Below are positions 1 to 8,630 of a stretch of 64,000 nucleotides of DNA, one piece after another. The notes beneath the pieces were generated by a model. That model made no database searches, was not told where the DNA came from, and worked only from the letters and a program-made list of their open reading frames with translations. Numbering within the stretch: the stretch's first letter is position 1; every line of letters starts with the position of its first letter. Made by a program: the position numbers and the translations under genes. The stretch comes from Streptomyces tropicalis (lineage in GTDB: Bacteria > Actinomycetota > Actinomycetes > Streptomycetales > Streptomycetaceae), in assembly GCF_029269835.1 (NCBI RefSeq), contig NZ_JARJBB010000007.1, positions 124,001-188,000 on the forward strand, in the 5' to 3' direction.

Positions 1-446
1 GCAGTGGTTCGGTGATCCCGCTGGAGCCGATGGCCAGGATGCGGCCCCAGCCGCGCCGGCGCATCGCCGGCAGGGTCAGCGCCACCAGCCGCTGTGGGGC
101 CGGCAGCAGTGTGTCCATGGCTGCGGCGAGGTCGCCGGTGTCCAGGTCGGCGGCGGAGCCGGGTCACGGTCCGGGCCCGTTGAGGACCAGGATGTCAGGG
201 GCGCCGTAGGCCTTGCGGGCTGCCTGGAACAGGGCCTGCTGGCCGTCCGGGGCGGTGAGGTCGCTCTGGACGCCGACCGCGTCCGGCAGGCCGGCGGCGA
301 TCTGCCGGGCGAGGTCGCCGCGCCGCACGGCCACCACGACCAGGGCGCCCTCGGCGGCCAGCGCCGGGGCAACCGCCCGGCCCAGGCCGCCGGGCTTCAG
401 GGATGTCGCGCCGGCCGGCGACGCTACCGCGGATGCCGAGGTCCAT
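1..446 (-). pseudogene. Short-chain dehydrogenase/reductase, frameshifted, cut by window edge
   Basis: Reading on the minus strand from ATG 446, the protein opens with MDLGIRGSVA, typical of short-chain NAD(P)-dependent dehydrogenases. The rest is recovered only by changing frame at least twice: around 400, then LKPGGLGRAVAPALAAEG (the dinucleotide-binding region), and around 170-190, where APDILVLNGPGP is followed by AMDTLLPAPQRLVALTLPAM. The catalytic Ser/Tyr-Lys region would lie beyond base 1. The ATG overlaps the stop of the upstream DHDPS-like gene (TGATG), so the two were translationally coupled as the last two genes of a four-gene operon. The frameshifts may be real decay or indel errors; every gene of this operon has one. 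Confidence 0.6.
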
Positions 447-1332
447 CAGCGCACCTCCTCGGGCAGCGCGGCGAGGTGCCGCTCCAGCTGCGGGACCAGG
501 GCCTGGGGCAGCTGCGTGGCCGGCGGCCGGACGCCCGAGTCCGTGATCAGGCCGCGTTGCCGGATGGCCTCTTTGCGCAGTGCGAGCGCGATCCCGGCCT
601 GCGCTTCGAAGTTGACCAGTGGCAGGTAGGGCAGGTAGGCCTGCCGGGCCGCGTCGTGTCCGCCGCTGTGCCAGGTGCGGACGCAGGCGATCAGGCCTTC
701 GGGGCAGGAGAAGCCGGTCATGGTCCCGGCGGCGCCGGCCGCCAGCTCGTCGAGCAGGCCCAGGCCGCCGAAGACGGGGACGTCCAGTTCGGCGGTGAGT
801 CGGGCGACGGCCGCCGCGGTGGGCGGCGCCTCGGCCTTGACCGCGACCGTGGAGGGGACGGCGCGGACGGCGTGAACGAGGTCGGCGGTGCGGATGGCTA
901 CCCGGCTGGTGGCCGGGTAGTCCTGGACGACGATCCCGGCGCCGGTGGCGTCGTGGACGGTGTCGAGGTGGGCCACGACCACCTGCGGATCGGGCGAGTT
1001 GACGTGCACCATCAGCCCGGCGAGGCGGTCCCCGACGACGTCGCGGACCAGACGGGCCTCCTCCAGTACGGGCGCGGTGGCCAGTGCGGTGACCCCGACG
1101 ACGAGCGGCAGGTCGACGGCGTCGACGACCGCCTGGAGTACCGTGCGGCGCTCTTCGGCGGAGAGCCGGACGGCTTCGCCGAACACTCCGAGCACGGTCA
1201 GTCCTGTGGTGCCGATCCGCTCGTAGTGCTCGACCAGCCGGGCGAGGCTGGACTCGTCCACCTCGAGAGGGCGGAGCCGTGGAAAGGGGTGACGAGGACG
1301 CCCCATACTCCGGGGGCAAGGTGTTCGGGCAT
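446..1332 (-). pseudogene. Dihydrodipicolinate synthase family aldolase, one N-terminal frameshift
   Basis: ATG 1332 opens MPEHLAPGVWGVLVTPFHGS, the usual first strand of the DHDPS/N-acetylneuraminate lyase TIM barrel. The frame is lost at about 1260-1275 and resumes as EVDESSLARLVEHYERIG, continuing uninterrupted to the TGA at 446. The body shows GTTGLTVLGVFGEA (substrate-loop region), the barrel strands VVGVTA and VVQDYPA, and a TVAVKAEAP strand carrying the expected Schiff-base lysine. Length (about 295 aa) is normal for the family. The neighbours suggest a catabolic aldolase or hydratase-aldolase rather than lysine biosynthesis; that is inference. It overlaps the SDR start by one base and follows the enoyl-CoA hydratase by 15 nt. 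Confidence 0.7.
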
Positions 1333-1347
1333 CGGTGGGCTCCCCTT

Positions 1348-2132
1348 TCATCGTCCGGGCCGCAGCGGCGGCCGCTTGTGCTGGAAGGCGAGCAGGCCCT
1401 CCTTGGCGTCCTCGCTGTCCAGCGCCGCCATCAGCGCCGGGGTGCGCAGCTTGCGGGCGTCCTGCGGGGACAACGGGGCCCCACGGTGGACCATCTGCTT
1501 GATGGCGCGCAGTGAGGTGGGGCGCAGGCGAGGATGTCGGCGACCCAGCCGTCGACGGCCTCGTCCAGGTGCTGGGCCGGGACCACCTCGTTGACCAGGC
1601 CCATCCGGTGCAGTTCGGCGGCGGAGGTGCGGCGGCCGGTGAGCAGCAACCCCACGGCCTGGGTGTGCGGGAGCCGGCGGACCAGCTGGAAGACCCCGCC
1701 GTCCAGCGGGATTCGGCCGACCCGGGGCTCGGTGAGGCCGAACTGGGTGTGGTCGGCGGCAACGACGATGTCGCAGCCGAGGACCAACTCCATGCCGCCG
1801 CCGAGAGTGTAGCCGCCCACTGGGGCGATCACTGGGACGTCGAGGGTGGTGCGAAGGCTCAGTCCGCCGAAGCCGTTGGGGTCGAGGCCGGCCCAGTATT
1901 CCAGGCCGGTCTTGTCCACCGCGTCGGCGGACATGTCGGCGCCCACGCAGAACGATCGCTCTCCGGCGCCGGTGACGACGACCACCCGCACCTCGGGGTC
2001 GGCCTCGATCTCGGTCCAGATCTCGTTGAGCCGGGTGTGGGTCTTGACGTCGACCGCGTTGAGCACGGCGGGGCGGTCGATGGTGACCCGGGCGATGTGC
2101 CCGTCTTGTGTGTAGCGGACCTCGTCGGTCAT
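1348..2132 (-). pseudogene. Enoyl-CoA hydratase/isomerase, C-terminal frameshift
   Basis: Crotonase-fold protein from ATG 2132: MTDEVRYTQDGHIARVTIDRP, then AVLNAVD, the oxyanion-hole loop SFCVGADMS, and the second CoA-binding loop GGYTLGGGMELVLGCD. A conserved acidic residue appears in FGLTEPRVGRIPLDGG. The frame breaks near 1520 in a C run (the coding strand reads GCGCCCCACC, one base short). In the shifted frame the expected tail follows: TSLRAIKQMVHRG, then DAKEGLLAFQHKRPPLRPGR, ending at TGA 1348-1350. Without that base the protein would be about 260 aa, normal for the family. The ATG overlaps the CaiB stop by four bases (ATGA), so this was translationally coupled. Confidence 0.72.
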
Positions 2133-2620
2133 CGCAGCACCCCCTTCTCGCGGAGCAGTGCGATCTGCTCGGTGGTGTAGCCGAGTTCGTCGAGGACCTC
2201 GGTGCCGTGTTCGCCGAGCTGCGGTGGGACCCGGCGGACCTCGGCGAGGGCGGCGGAGAGGTGAAGCGGCGCGTTGAGGGCGCGTATCCCGCCGGCGACC
2301 GGGTGGTCCATCTCGGTGATCATGTTGTTGATCGCGGTCTGCTCGTCGTCGAGGGTCTGCTCCAGGCTGCGCACCGGGGCGCAGAGGATGTCCTCGTCCT
2401 CGAGTCGCTTGACCCAGTGGTCGGTGGTGTTGCGGCTACCGCCTTCGCGAAGATTCGCTGCAGCTCGGGCCGATGTGCGAACTGCAGGTCGAGGGTGGAA
2501 CTCGGGGCGTTCGCCCAGGTCCTCGTCGAGTTCAGGGCACGGCTGATGTGGTGCAGCGGGTCGGTCTTGAAGCCGCCGGCCGCCGCGGCGGTGCGAACCG
2601 CCGGACCCGCCGCGGCGGAC
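2129..2620 (-). pseudogene. CaiB/BaiF CoA-transferase family, C-terminal remnant
   Basis: Only the last part of a family III CoA-transferase remains. One frame gives FKTDPLHHISRALN and DLQFAHRPELQRIFAKAVAA. After a frameshift near 2450 a second frame gives TTDHWVKRLEDEDILCAPV, the typical C-terminal helix and lid motif, ending EQIALLREKGVLR at TGA 2129. The N-terminal ~250 residues are absent: upstream sequence is the 3' end of the unrelated M15 peptidase gene, so a deletion or rearrangement junction lies between about 2580 and 2650. Its stop overlaps the enoyl-CoA hydratase ATG, marking it as the first surviving gene of the catabolic operon. Confidence 0.7.
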
Positions 2621-2650
2621 CACGGTGGGCGGCGGTTCGCGGACCGCGGA

Positions 2651-3430
2651 TCACACCACGCCGCTCTCCCACCACCACGAGCCAGAGCCGTAGGAGGGGT
2701 ACTGGACGCGGCTGTCGGTGTGCTGCCACGAGTGCGTGTACGCCTCCAGTCCGGAGAAGCCGCAGGTCTCGGCGATCCGGTAGGTCTGCAGGGTGGTGTG
2801 ACCGGAGACCACGATGTCGGCGGCGACACCGTACACGTGCATGCTGTTGGATGCTCCGCCCACAGCCGCGTTGTGGGAGACGCTGCGGAAGCCGGAGTTG
2901 ACGGTGATGGCGCTGTTGCCCGCCTTCTTGCGCACGGCTTCCAGCTTGTACATCAGCCTGCGCACGTTCTCCTTGACCTCGGTGGACCCGACTTTGCCGC
3001 CGCTGAAGCCCGAGCCGTCGGCGGAGTAGAACTCGCTCCAGTCGAAGTGCGCGGTCGAACCGTCGCTGCTCTCCAGGCTGTTGAGCACGCTCTGGGTCTG
3101 CGGGCCGACGACGCCGTCCGCGGTCAGGCCGTAGTCCGACTGGAAGCGCTGCACAGCGGCGGTCGTAGCCGAACCGAAGGCGCCGTCCCAGGCCACATAC
3201 GTCTGCTGGGCGGTGGAGGCGGCCCAGCCGCCCACACGGATCTGGAGCTCCACCACGTCGGAGCCGGAAGCCCCCTGCTGGAGGGTACGGTTCCAACCGT
3301 AGGCCGAGGCCGGTCCGGCCGAGCCGAGGTCGGCCGCGGCCGCGAGACCGAGCGCGGCCGCCACGCCCGCGGCGCCCCGGAACAGCGTGCGGCGGCCGAC
3401 GGGGCGGCCCGGGTGTCCTGCTGGATTCAT
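2651..3430 (-). CDS. Secreted peptidoglycan-binding M15-type D-Ala-D-Ala carboxypeptidase
   Basis: 259 aa. A twin-arginine signal (GRRTLFR at residues 12-18, then an Ala/Leu-rich segment, likely cleaved after ASA at 41-43) exports the protein. Residues ~48-115 form a peptidoglycan-binding type 1 domain (VVELQIRVGGW ... GLTADGVVGPQT). Residues ~125-245 are a peptidase M15_3-like zinc domain: FRSVSHNAAVGG, the HxxxxxxD metal motif in SMHVYGVAAD, and a downstream His in HSWQHTD. The expected role is trimming peptidoglycan stem peptides outside the cell. It is 80 nt downstream of the GH25 lysozyme gene on the same strand, so the two likely form a lytic pair. No frame lesions; start ATG with an AAGGAGAAC ribosome-binding site. 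Confidence 0.88.
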   Translation of the reverse strand: MNPAGHPGRPVGRRTLFRGAAGVAAALGLAAAADLGSAGPASAYGWNRTLQQGASGSDVVELQIRVGGWAASTAQQTYVAWDGAFGSATTAAVQRFQSDYGLTADGVVGPQTQSVLNSLESSDGSTAHFDWSEFYSADGSGFSGGKVGSTEVKENVRRLMYKLEAVRKKAGNSAITVNSGFRSVSHNAAVGGASNSMHVYGVAADIVVSGHTTLQTYRIAETCGFSGLEAYTHSWQHTDSRVQYPSYGSGSWWWESGVV

Positions 3431-3509
3431 GAGTTCTCCTTGTATCGACGTCCGGTCCGCTCGACGTCCTGTCCCGCCTGCTCCTCCGGGCCGTCCGGGG
3501 CGGTCCGCG

Positions 3510-4814
3510 TCAGGCGACCAGTGCCTGCCAGGTGTTGGAGCCGACGATGCCGTCGACGGTGAGGGAGTGCGCGGACTGGAAGGAGCGCACCGCGCTGTCG
3601 GTGGCCGCCCCGAAGGAGCCGTCGACGGTCAGCGATGCGCCGTGCGCGACGAGTTGACTCTGCACGGCCCTGACCGCCGGCCCGGACGAACCCTGCTGCA
3701 CGGTGACGATGAGCGCCTGCCAGGTGGCGGGACCTACGATGCCGTCGACGGTGAGGGAGTGCGCGGACTGGAAGGAGCGCACCGCGCTGTCGGTGGCCGG
3801 CCCGAAGGAGCCGTCGACGGTCAGCGACGCGCCGTGCGCGACGAGCAGGTATTGCACCGTCTTGACGCGCTCACCGGTGTCACCCTGCTGCACGGTGGGC
3901 CAACTCGCCGTCGGCGGCGGGTTGTAGGTGCTGCCCTTGGCGAAGGTCTGGAGATCCGACAGCGTGCCGTTGAAGGTGTCCTGGTCGCCGGGGAAGGTAC
4001 CGGAGTCGGCGTACTGCCACAGCGTCTGGGCCGACCAGCCTGCGGGGAGGGAGCCCGGGCCACTGGCGTAACGGGCGATCCACAGCGGGTTGGTGGCGCC
4101 GAAACCGCCGTAGTTGCCGGTGCACGTGGTCCACCAGTCGGTGGTGGTGTAGATCGTTGGGTAGCGGCCGGTGCGGGTGCGCACCTCGTTGCTGAAGTCC
4201 TGGATCCAGGAGACCATCGTGCTCTGGCTCAGCCCGTAGCAGGTGGCTCCGTAAGGGTTGTACTCGATGTCAAGCGCGGGCGGCAGCGTCTTGCCGTCGG
4301 CGCTCCAGCCGCCGCCGTGGCCGACGAACCAGTCGGCCTGCGCGGTCCCGCTGGAGTTGCCGGGCAGCGCGAAGTGGTAGGCGCCCCGGATCAGGCCGGC
4401 GTTCGCCGCGCCGTTGTACTGCTGGGAGAACGAGGGGCTGGTGTAGGTGGTGCCCTCGGTCGCCTTGACGTAGGCGAAGGCGGCGCCGGCGTTGCTGGCG
4501 GCGGCCCAGTCGACGGCGCCCTGATAGGAGCTGACGTCCAGACCGGCCGGTCCGGTGCTCGCGGCGGCCGCGAGTGTGACGGAGCGGGAGCCGGCGCCGA
4601 GGCGCTGGAGTCCGGATCCTGCGTGGTCGTCCTGCGGGTGCGTCATGCGAACGGGTGCCGCTCCGTCACCGGCGGGCGCCGCCGAGGCGGTGGCGGGCAG
4701 GACGGGTGCGACGGCCAGGGCCACGGCCGTCAGTACGGCCGCGAGGGCGGGCAGTGGGAACCGGCGTCTGTCGGCCGTCTCGGATTCGAACCGCGACAGG
4801 ACTGCTGCGAGCAT
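3510..4814 (-). CDS. Secreted GH25 lysozyme with two peptidoglycan-binding domains
   Basis: 434 aa. A hydrophobic signal segment at residues ~20-46 ends in an Ala-rich cleavage region. Residues ~90-285 are a glycoside hydrolase 25 barrel: GLDVSSYQG, FAYVKATEGTTY, GAYHFALPG and the catalytic acidic pair in PPALDIEYN. GH25 enzymes cleave the MurNAc-GlcNAc bond. Two tandem peptidoglycan-binding domains follow (~305-367 and ~370-433), each with the GASLTVDGSFG and SLTVDGIVG motifs. The coding DNA of the two is nearly identical (see repeat entry). The upstream ~290 nt hold no gene. Together with the M15 gene downstream it makes a two-enzyme wall-lytic set. Confidence 0.92.
   Translation of the reverse strand: MLAAVLSRFESETADRRRFPLPALAAVLTAVALAVAPVLPATASAAPAGDGAAPVRMTHPQDDHAGSGLQRLGAGSRSVTLAAAASTGPAGLDVSSYQGAVDWAAASNAGAAFAYVKATEGTTYTSPSFSQQYNGAANAGLIRGAYHFALPGNSSGTAQADWFVGHGGGWSADGKTLPPALDIEYNPYGATCYGLSQSTMVSWIQDFSNEVRTRTGRYPTIYTTTDWWTTCTGNYGGFGATNPLWIARYASGPGSLPAGWSAQTLWQYADSGTFPGDQDTFNGTLSDLQTFAKGSTYNPPPTASWPTVQQGDTGERVKTVQYLLVAHGASLTVDGSFGPATDSAVRSFQSAHSLTVDGIVGPATWQALIVTVQQGSSGPAVRAVQSQLVAHGASLTVDGSFGAATDSAVRSFQSAHSLTVDGIVGSNTWQALVA
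3544..3845. repeat. Tandem duplication inside the lysozyme gene (two 110-bp units, 192-bp period)
   Basis: 3544-3653 and 3736-3845 align over 110 bases with only two differences that I can see (C/G in the GCCGCC/GCCGGC triplets and T/C in GATGCG/GACGCG). They encode the core of the two peptidoglycan-binding domains. The period is 192 nt, i.e. 64 codons. Such identity at DNA level implies a recent duplication or ongoing gene conversion. Confidence 0.9.
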
Positions 4815-5105
4815 GCTTCTCCCCCGAGTTCAGATGGCGTCCGCAGGAGGTACGGCTGCGGCGGACGGATTCGAGTGCGGCACGCAGACCGACGCACGGC
4901 ATGACGGCGCGTGAGACGCCCAGTCGTCGTGTCGGTGCGGCGTGCGGTGGTGTGAGAGATGGCGTACATGCATTTGAGGTGTCTCTGACAAGAAACTACG
5001 CGCGTGGAACCCGTGATGGAAGATGGCTGCCGGGGTCGGCACGATCCCCGGAGCTCGGCAGTCCGGGCCCCGTTCGGCCCGGCCGGTGACCCTCTGCGCC
5101 GGATT

Positions 5106-5950
5106 CGCGTGCCGGCGACGAGCAGTTGGTCGACGCCGCGCGGCAGCAGGGCGCGGTAGGGGGTGTAGTAGTCGCGGCCGCGGGCGACGCTGTCTGTGAA
5201 GTGGCGGCCGGAGGTGACGTCGTCCTTGGTGACCACGTACTCGCCCTGCAGCAGTCGGGTCTGGCGGACGCCCATCTGCTCGGCGACGTCGAGCAGGTAG
5301 GCGTCCTGGAAGCCGGGCAGGTCGGACTTGATGTGGTCGAGGACGGCGCCGATGCGGGCCCGGGCCTCGAACTCGGCCTCGGTGAGCGAGACCGGGTCGG
5401 TGCCGTCGAAGCCGGCCATGTGGGGGCAGTTGCACCAGACCACGCCGGGAACGGGCGTCTTGAGCCACCACAGCTCCCAGGCGCCGCCCAGCATCCGCTT
5501 GATCTTGCGGTTGATGGCCCGGGCCTCTCGCGGGTTGGCCTGCTCGAAGCGCTCGGCGGCCGTGGTGTCCACCCCGCCGAGCCGGAAGACCAGGGTGACC
5601 AGGTAGTTGTCCTGGGCGTAGGGGGCGCCGGCCCTGGAGGCCACGTCGATGTCGCCGGTCGTGTCGATCACCACGTCGCCCATCACCGCCTGCGGACCGG
5701 ACTTGGTCTCGCAGACCCCGCCCCTGACCGCGCCGTCCTGGACCACCGGCCGGGAGAACCAGTTGTGCAGCCGCAGGTTGACGCCGCTCTCGCGGACCAG
5801 GTCGTTGGAGACGCGCTTCCAGCCGTCGGGGTCGAAGGCGACGGCATAGCAGACCGGTTTGGGTTGGGTGTGGGAATGGAAGTCGAAGGCGCCCAGCGGG
5901 CCCACGTGGCTACCGGTACCGGCCTGACTCCAGGACAGGTATCGGCGGCC
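5106..5950 (-). pseudogene. FAD-dependent oxidoreductase, both ends lost
   Basis: A continuous minus-strand frame carries the central part of an FAD-dependent oxidoreductase (PF12831-like): SHVGPLGAFDFHSHTQPKP, GDVVIDTTGDIDVASRAGA (the second FAD-contacting strand with the TGD motif), RLLQGEYVVTKDDV, and a GVDQLLVAGTRI segment where the family usually reads LLVAGR before the final FAD loop. The protein then runs into unrelated sequence at about 5106. Upstream of ~5950 the N-terminal Rossmann GxGxxG is missing; a different frame there gives an unplaced peptide (GTHFDQWAMNYAATRQHYG, ~5960-6060). I read it as a relic deleted at both ends, with no obvious partner in the window. Confidence 0.7.
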
Positions 5951-6155
5951 GCGCTGCGGTGTCGGCGCTTGGGCCCGGCGCCGTAGTGCTGGCGGGTGGC
6001 AGCGTAGTTCATCGCCCACTGGTCGAAGTGAGTGCCCTGGCCGGGGGAGACCGAAAATGGGCTGCCCCCCGCCAGGACCCAACCTCTAGGCTTCCTAGCC
6101 GTTCGACCACGAACAACCACATTTCCGGCTTGTCAGCCATGCGCCTGGGGGAACT

Positions 6156-6740
6156 GTGTCCATCCGTACCCGCCTGCGTCGCGCCGTCGCGGGCCTTGGT
6201 GTCGCCACGGCGACGGCCGCCCTCGTCGCCATCCCGACTGGTGCCGCCCATGCCGCGGACTGCGGCACCTACCGCATACAGCTGGGCAACTCCGTACCCG
6301 TGCAGTACCACTTCTACGGCAACACCACGGACTGGTGGACGCAGTTCAAAGTGGGCGACCTGTACGTCGGCTACTACCCGAACTGCCGTATGACATACGC
6401 GGAGATCCACTGGACGACCCCGAACACGTACTTCTCCGGCACGGTCTACCTGAACGACGAGCGTAACAATTCTGTCGGGCGCGTCTCCTTCGGCGCCAAC
6501 AACCAGAGCTTCTCGTCGTCCTCGCTGGTCTCGATCGACGTGCCGCCCTACAACCAGGGATCCCAGTACGCGTACCCGAAGAGCTTCATGGCCTCCGCCA
6601 TCATCAACGGTCACATCCCGAACAGCCCCATCAACGACTGCTCGACCACTGTTACCGGGAACACCCACAGCTTCTCCAACGGCAACAACACCAACGCCTT
6701 CAACAATGCCTCCTGCGGCTTCTACGTCCCCTTCTCCTGA
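6156..6740 (+). CDS. Secreted protein of unknown function
   Basis: 194 aa from GTG 6156. A basic start (MSIRTRLRRA) and a hydrophobic stretch end in GAAHAA, a clear Sec signal cleaved near residue 33. The mature ~160 aa are rich in Asn, Ser, Thr and Tyr, with aromatic clusters (YHFYGNTTDWWTQFKVGDL) and four cysteines (CGTYR, NCRMTY, DCSTT, SCGFYV) that could form two disulfides. The composition suggests a small beta-sheet extracellular protein. I do not recognise the family. Codon use is typical of the host and the frame is intact. It stands alone between a broken oxidoreductase and a broken helicase on the opposite strand. Confidence 0.8.
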   Translation: MSIRTRLRRAVAGLGVATATAALVAIPTGAAHAADCGTYRIQLGNSVPVQYHFYGNTTDWWTQFKVGDLYVGYYPNCRMTYAEIHWTTPNTYFSGTVYLNDERNNSVGRVSFGANNQSFSSSSLVSIDVPPYNQGSQYAYPKSFMASAIINGHIPNSPINDCSTTVTGNTHSFSNGNNTNAFNNASCGFYVPFS

Positions 6741-6744
6741 CTCA

Positions 6745-7245
6745 GAATCGGGTCTGTACCCAGTACCCCCGGCTCGCTGACGTCGTCCAGCTGCCACAGC
6801 CGGGGTGTGGCCATCATGTACAGCCGCCGCAGAGGGGGATGCGGATGTTGTCGTGGACGACCGCTCAGGGCTTGCCGATCCGCCCCGACGTGCGGTGCGC
6901 CTCGTCCACGACGACGAGGTCCCAGCCGGAAAGACCGGCGGCGTGCGCGCATTCCAGGGTGCCGAGGCCGAGCGAGGCGTAGGTGGCGCTCACCTTGTCG
7001 AACGGCAGCACCCAGACGCCCAGTTCGTCCGCGCCCGCGATGTTCGGGAAGAAAGCCTCCTCCCGGCGCAGCAAGGACACCCCGATCATCGGGGCCGTAC
7101 GGCCGCCTGCGCGCCACTCGGCCTCGGTCTGCGTGAGCAGATCGAGGAAGGGCCCCAGGACCAGCACCCGGCCGGCCTTCAGCTCCTCCGCGCTGCGTAC
7201 GGCTACGAGGGTCTTACCGGAGCCGATTATGAGCGTGAGCAGTCC
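6745..7245 (-). pseudogene. DEAD/DEAH-type superfamily II helicase, N-terminal fragment
   Basis: Minus-strand sequence shows Walker A in IGSGKTLVAVRSAEEL, then GRVLVLGPFLDLLTQTEAEW, GVWVLPFDKVSATY and the Walker B DEAH in WDLVVVDEAHRTSGRIGK. A frameshift near 6870 moves to RLYMMATPRLWQLDDVSE, which carries the helicase motif III-like ATP segment. It stops at about 6760, so the whole C-terminal helicase lobe is absent. Upstream, the coding sequence is interrupted at ~7245 next to the IS3 relic, which probably truncated it. Helicases of this general type are common in Streptomyces accessory regions and near chromosome ends. Confidence 0.72.
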
Positions 7246-7379
7246 TATCTCAACCGATCTTGGGACGCGCACATCGAACGGAGTCCCTGTTCGGGTGATC
7301 TTCCGACCGTGCGCGCATGATGGCAGGACTTCCTGGCAGCTCGACCGGACAGCCCGTGTCCCGGACGGTCGCCGGCGGC

Positions 7380-8230
7380 AGAGCCCCGATCGAGGGCGCG
7401 ATGCCTGCCTGGGCCAGGCGCTCGGTGAACGCGATGGACGTGTATTGACTGTCGGCGTCCGAGTGATGAATCAGCCAGTTGACCTGCTGCTTCTTGCGGT
7501 AGCCGCGCTGCCACAGGGCTTGTTCGACCACGTCGAGGACCAGCGCGGTGTGCATGTTCCGGACGGCCTTCCAGCCCAGGATCCGCCGGGAGAAGGCGTC
7601 CACGCAGAACGCGACGTAGACGGTGCCGGACCAGCAGGGCACATAGGTGAAGTCCGCGCCCCGCAAGCGGTCCGGCCCGACGGCCGCGAAGTCGCGATTG
7701 ACCAGGTCACCGGCCCGACAGCCGTCCTTGCCGGGAACGGTGGTGCGAACCCTTCGACCACGGACCGCGCCGACCAGACCCGCCTGACGCATGCATGAGG
7801 CGTTCGACGGTGCACCGAGCTACTTCGATCCCCTCACGCCGCAGCTCGTGCCAGACCTTGCGGGCCCCGTAGACGCCGTAGTCGTCCGCATGAACGGAGT
7901 GCATCCGTGCGGTCGGTTCCCCATCCCGCAGGGAGCGGGGCGAGGGCGGTCGGCGTCTGGCCGCATAGGAGGTCGAGACCGCGATCGGGGTGCCGGCCCA
8001 GGCCGGCGTGCGGCAGATCGGTCCGACACCGAACCGGTCGCGGCAGGCGTCGATGAAGCGGATCAGCGCGGCGGTCGGGGCCCGAGTTCCGCTGCGAACA
8101 AAGCGGCTGCGGCCTTGAGGATGTCGTTGGCCCGTCGCAGCTCGGCGTTCTCCTTCTCCAACTGCCGGATCCGATCGGACTCCCGGGCGTCGGCAATGCC
8201 TGCGCCCTTCGACCTCGACGGGCAGATCGA
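7380..8230 (-). mobile_element. IS3-family element, degraded (orfA coiled coil and orfB integrase core)
   Basis: On the minus strand, ~8100-8230 gives an OrfA leucine-zipper tail (SDRIRQLEKENAELRRANDI). ~7707-7905 gives an OrfB N-terminus (DDYGVYGARKVWHELRREG). ~7384-7700 gives the rve integrase core (RLRGADFTYVPCWSGTVYVA, FCVDAFSRRILGWKA, LIHHSDADSQYTS). The pieces lie in three frames. After APSIGALPP the expected C-terminal third is gone, so the copy is frameshifted and 3'-truncated. A second, differently truncated copy lies at 24666-25130 on the same strand. Confidence 0.78.
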
Positions 8231-8303
8231 GCAGCTGTGGCTGCTGCCCGAAGAGGACAACACATACGCAGTGAACTTCAGTGAAGATCCGACTGGACCT
8301 CGG

Positions 8304-8597
8304 TCAGTCGATGCCTTCAACGATGCGGAAGTCGCGCTCGACGCCGTCGGAGAGGGCGACCAGCGCCTCCTGGTAGGCCGCACTCTCGTGCGCCGCGACG
8401 GCCTGCTCGAAGCTGTCGAACTCGATCAGGACGGTGCGCTCGGCGACTCCGGCGTGATGCGCCACGACCCGACTGCCACGGGCGAGGATCCGACCGCCCC
8501 CGGCCTCGACGGCCGGACCGGCCAGCTTGTTGTAAGCAGCCAGCTTCTCGGCGTCCGAAATGGTGCGGTAGGCGCTGACCCAGTAGCCCTTGGGCAT
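8304..8597 (-). CDS. DUF1330 domain protein
   Basis: 97 aa beginning MPKGYWVSAYRTISD, the characteristic opening of DUF1330 (ferredoxin-like alpha/beta barrel, dimeric). The conserved ARG and VLIEFDSFEQAVAAHES segments are present and the length matches the family. Biochemical role is not established. The start has a GGAGG ribosome-binding site five bases upstream. It lies 33 nt downstream of the MFS exporter stop on the same strand, so it is probably the third gene of the MarR-regulated operon, perhaps a small stress or ligand-binding accessory. Confidence 0.85.
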   Translation of the reverse strand: MPKGYWVSAYRTISDAEKLAAYNKLAGPAVEAGGGRILARGSRVVAHHAGVAERTVLIEFDSFEQAVAAHESAAYQEALVALSDGVERDFRIVEGID

Positions 8598-8630
8598 GGA
8601 ACCTCCAGTGTGGGGATGAGTGCATCTGAC

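Noticed and set aside
4770..4800. GGTTCGAATCC on the minus strand, like a tRNA T-loop
   Set aside because: It lies in the signal-peptide coding region of the lysozyme, with no acceptor stem, anticodon arm or CCA, so neither a tRNA nor a convincing attachment site.
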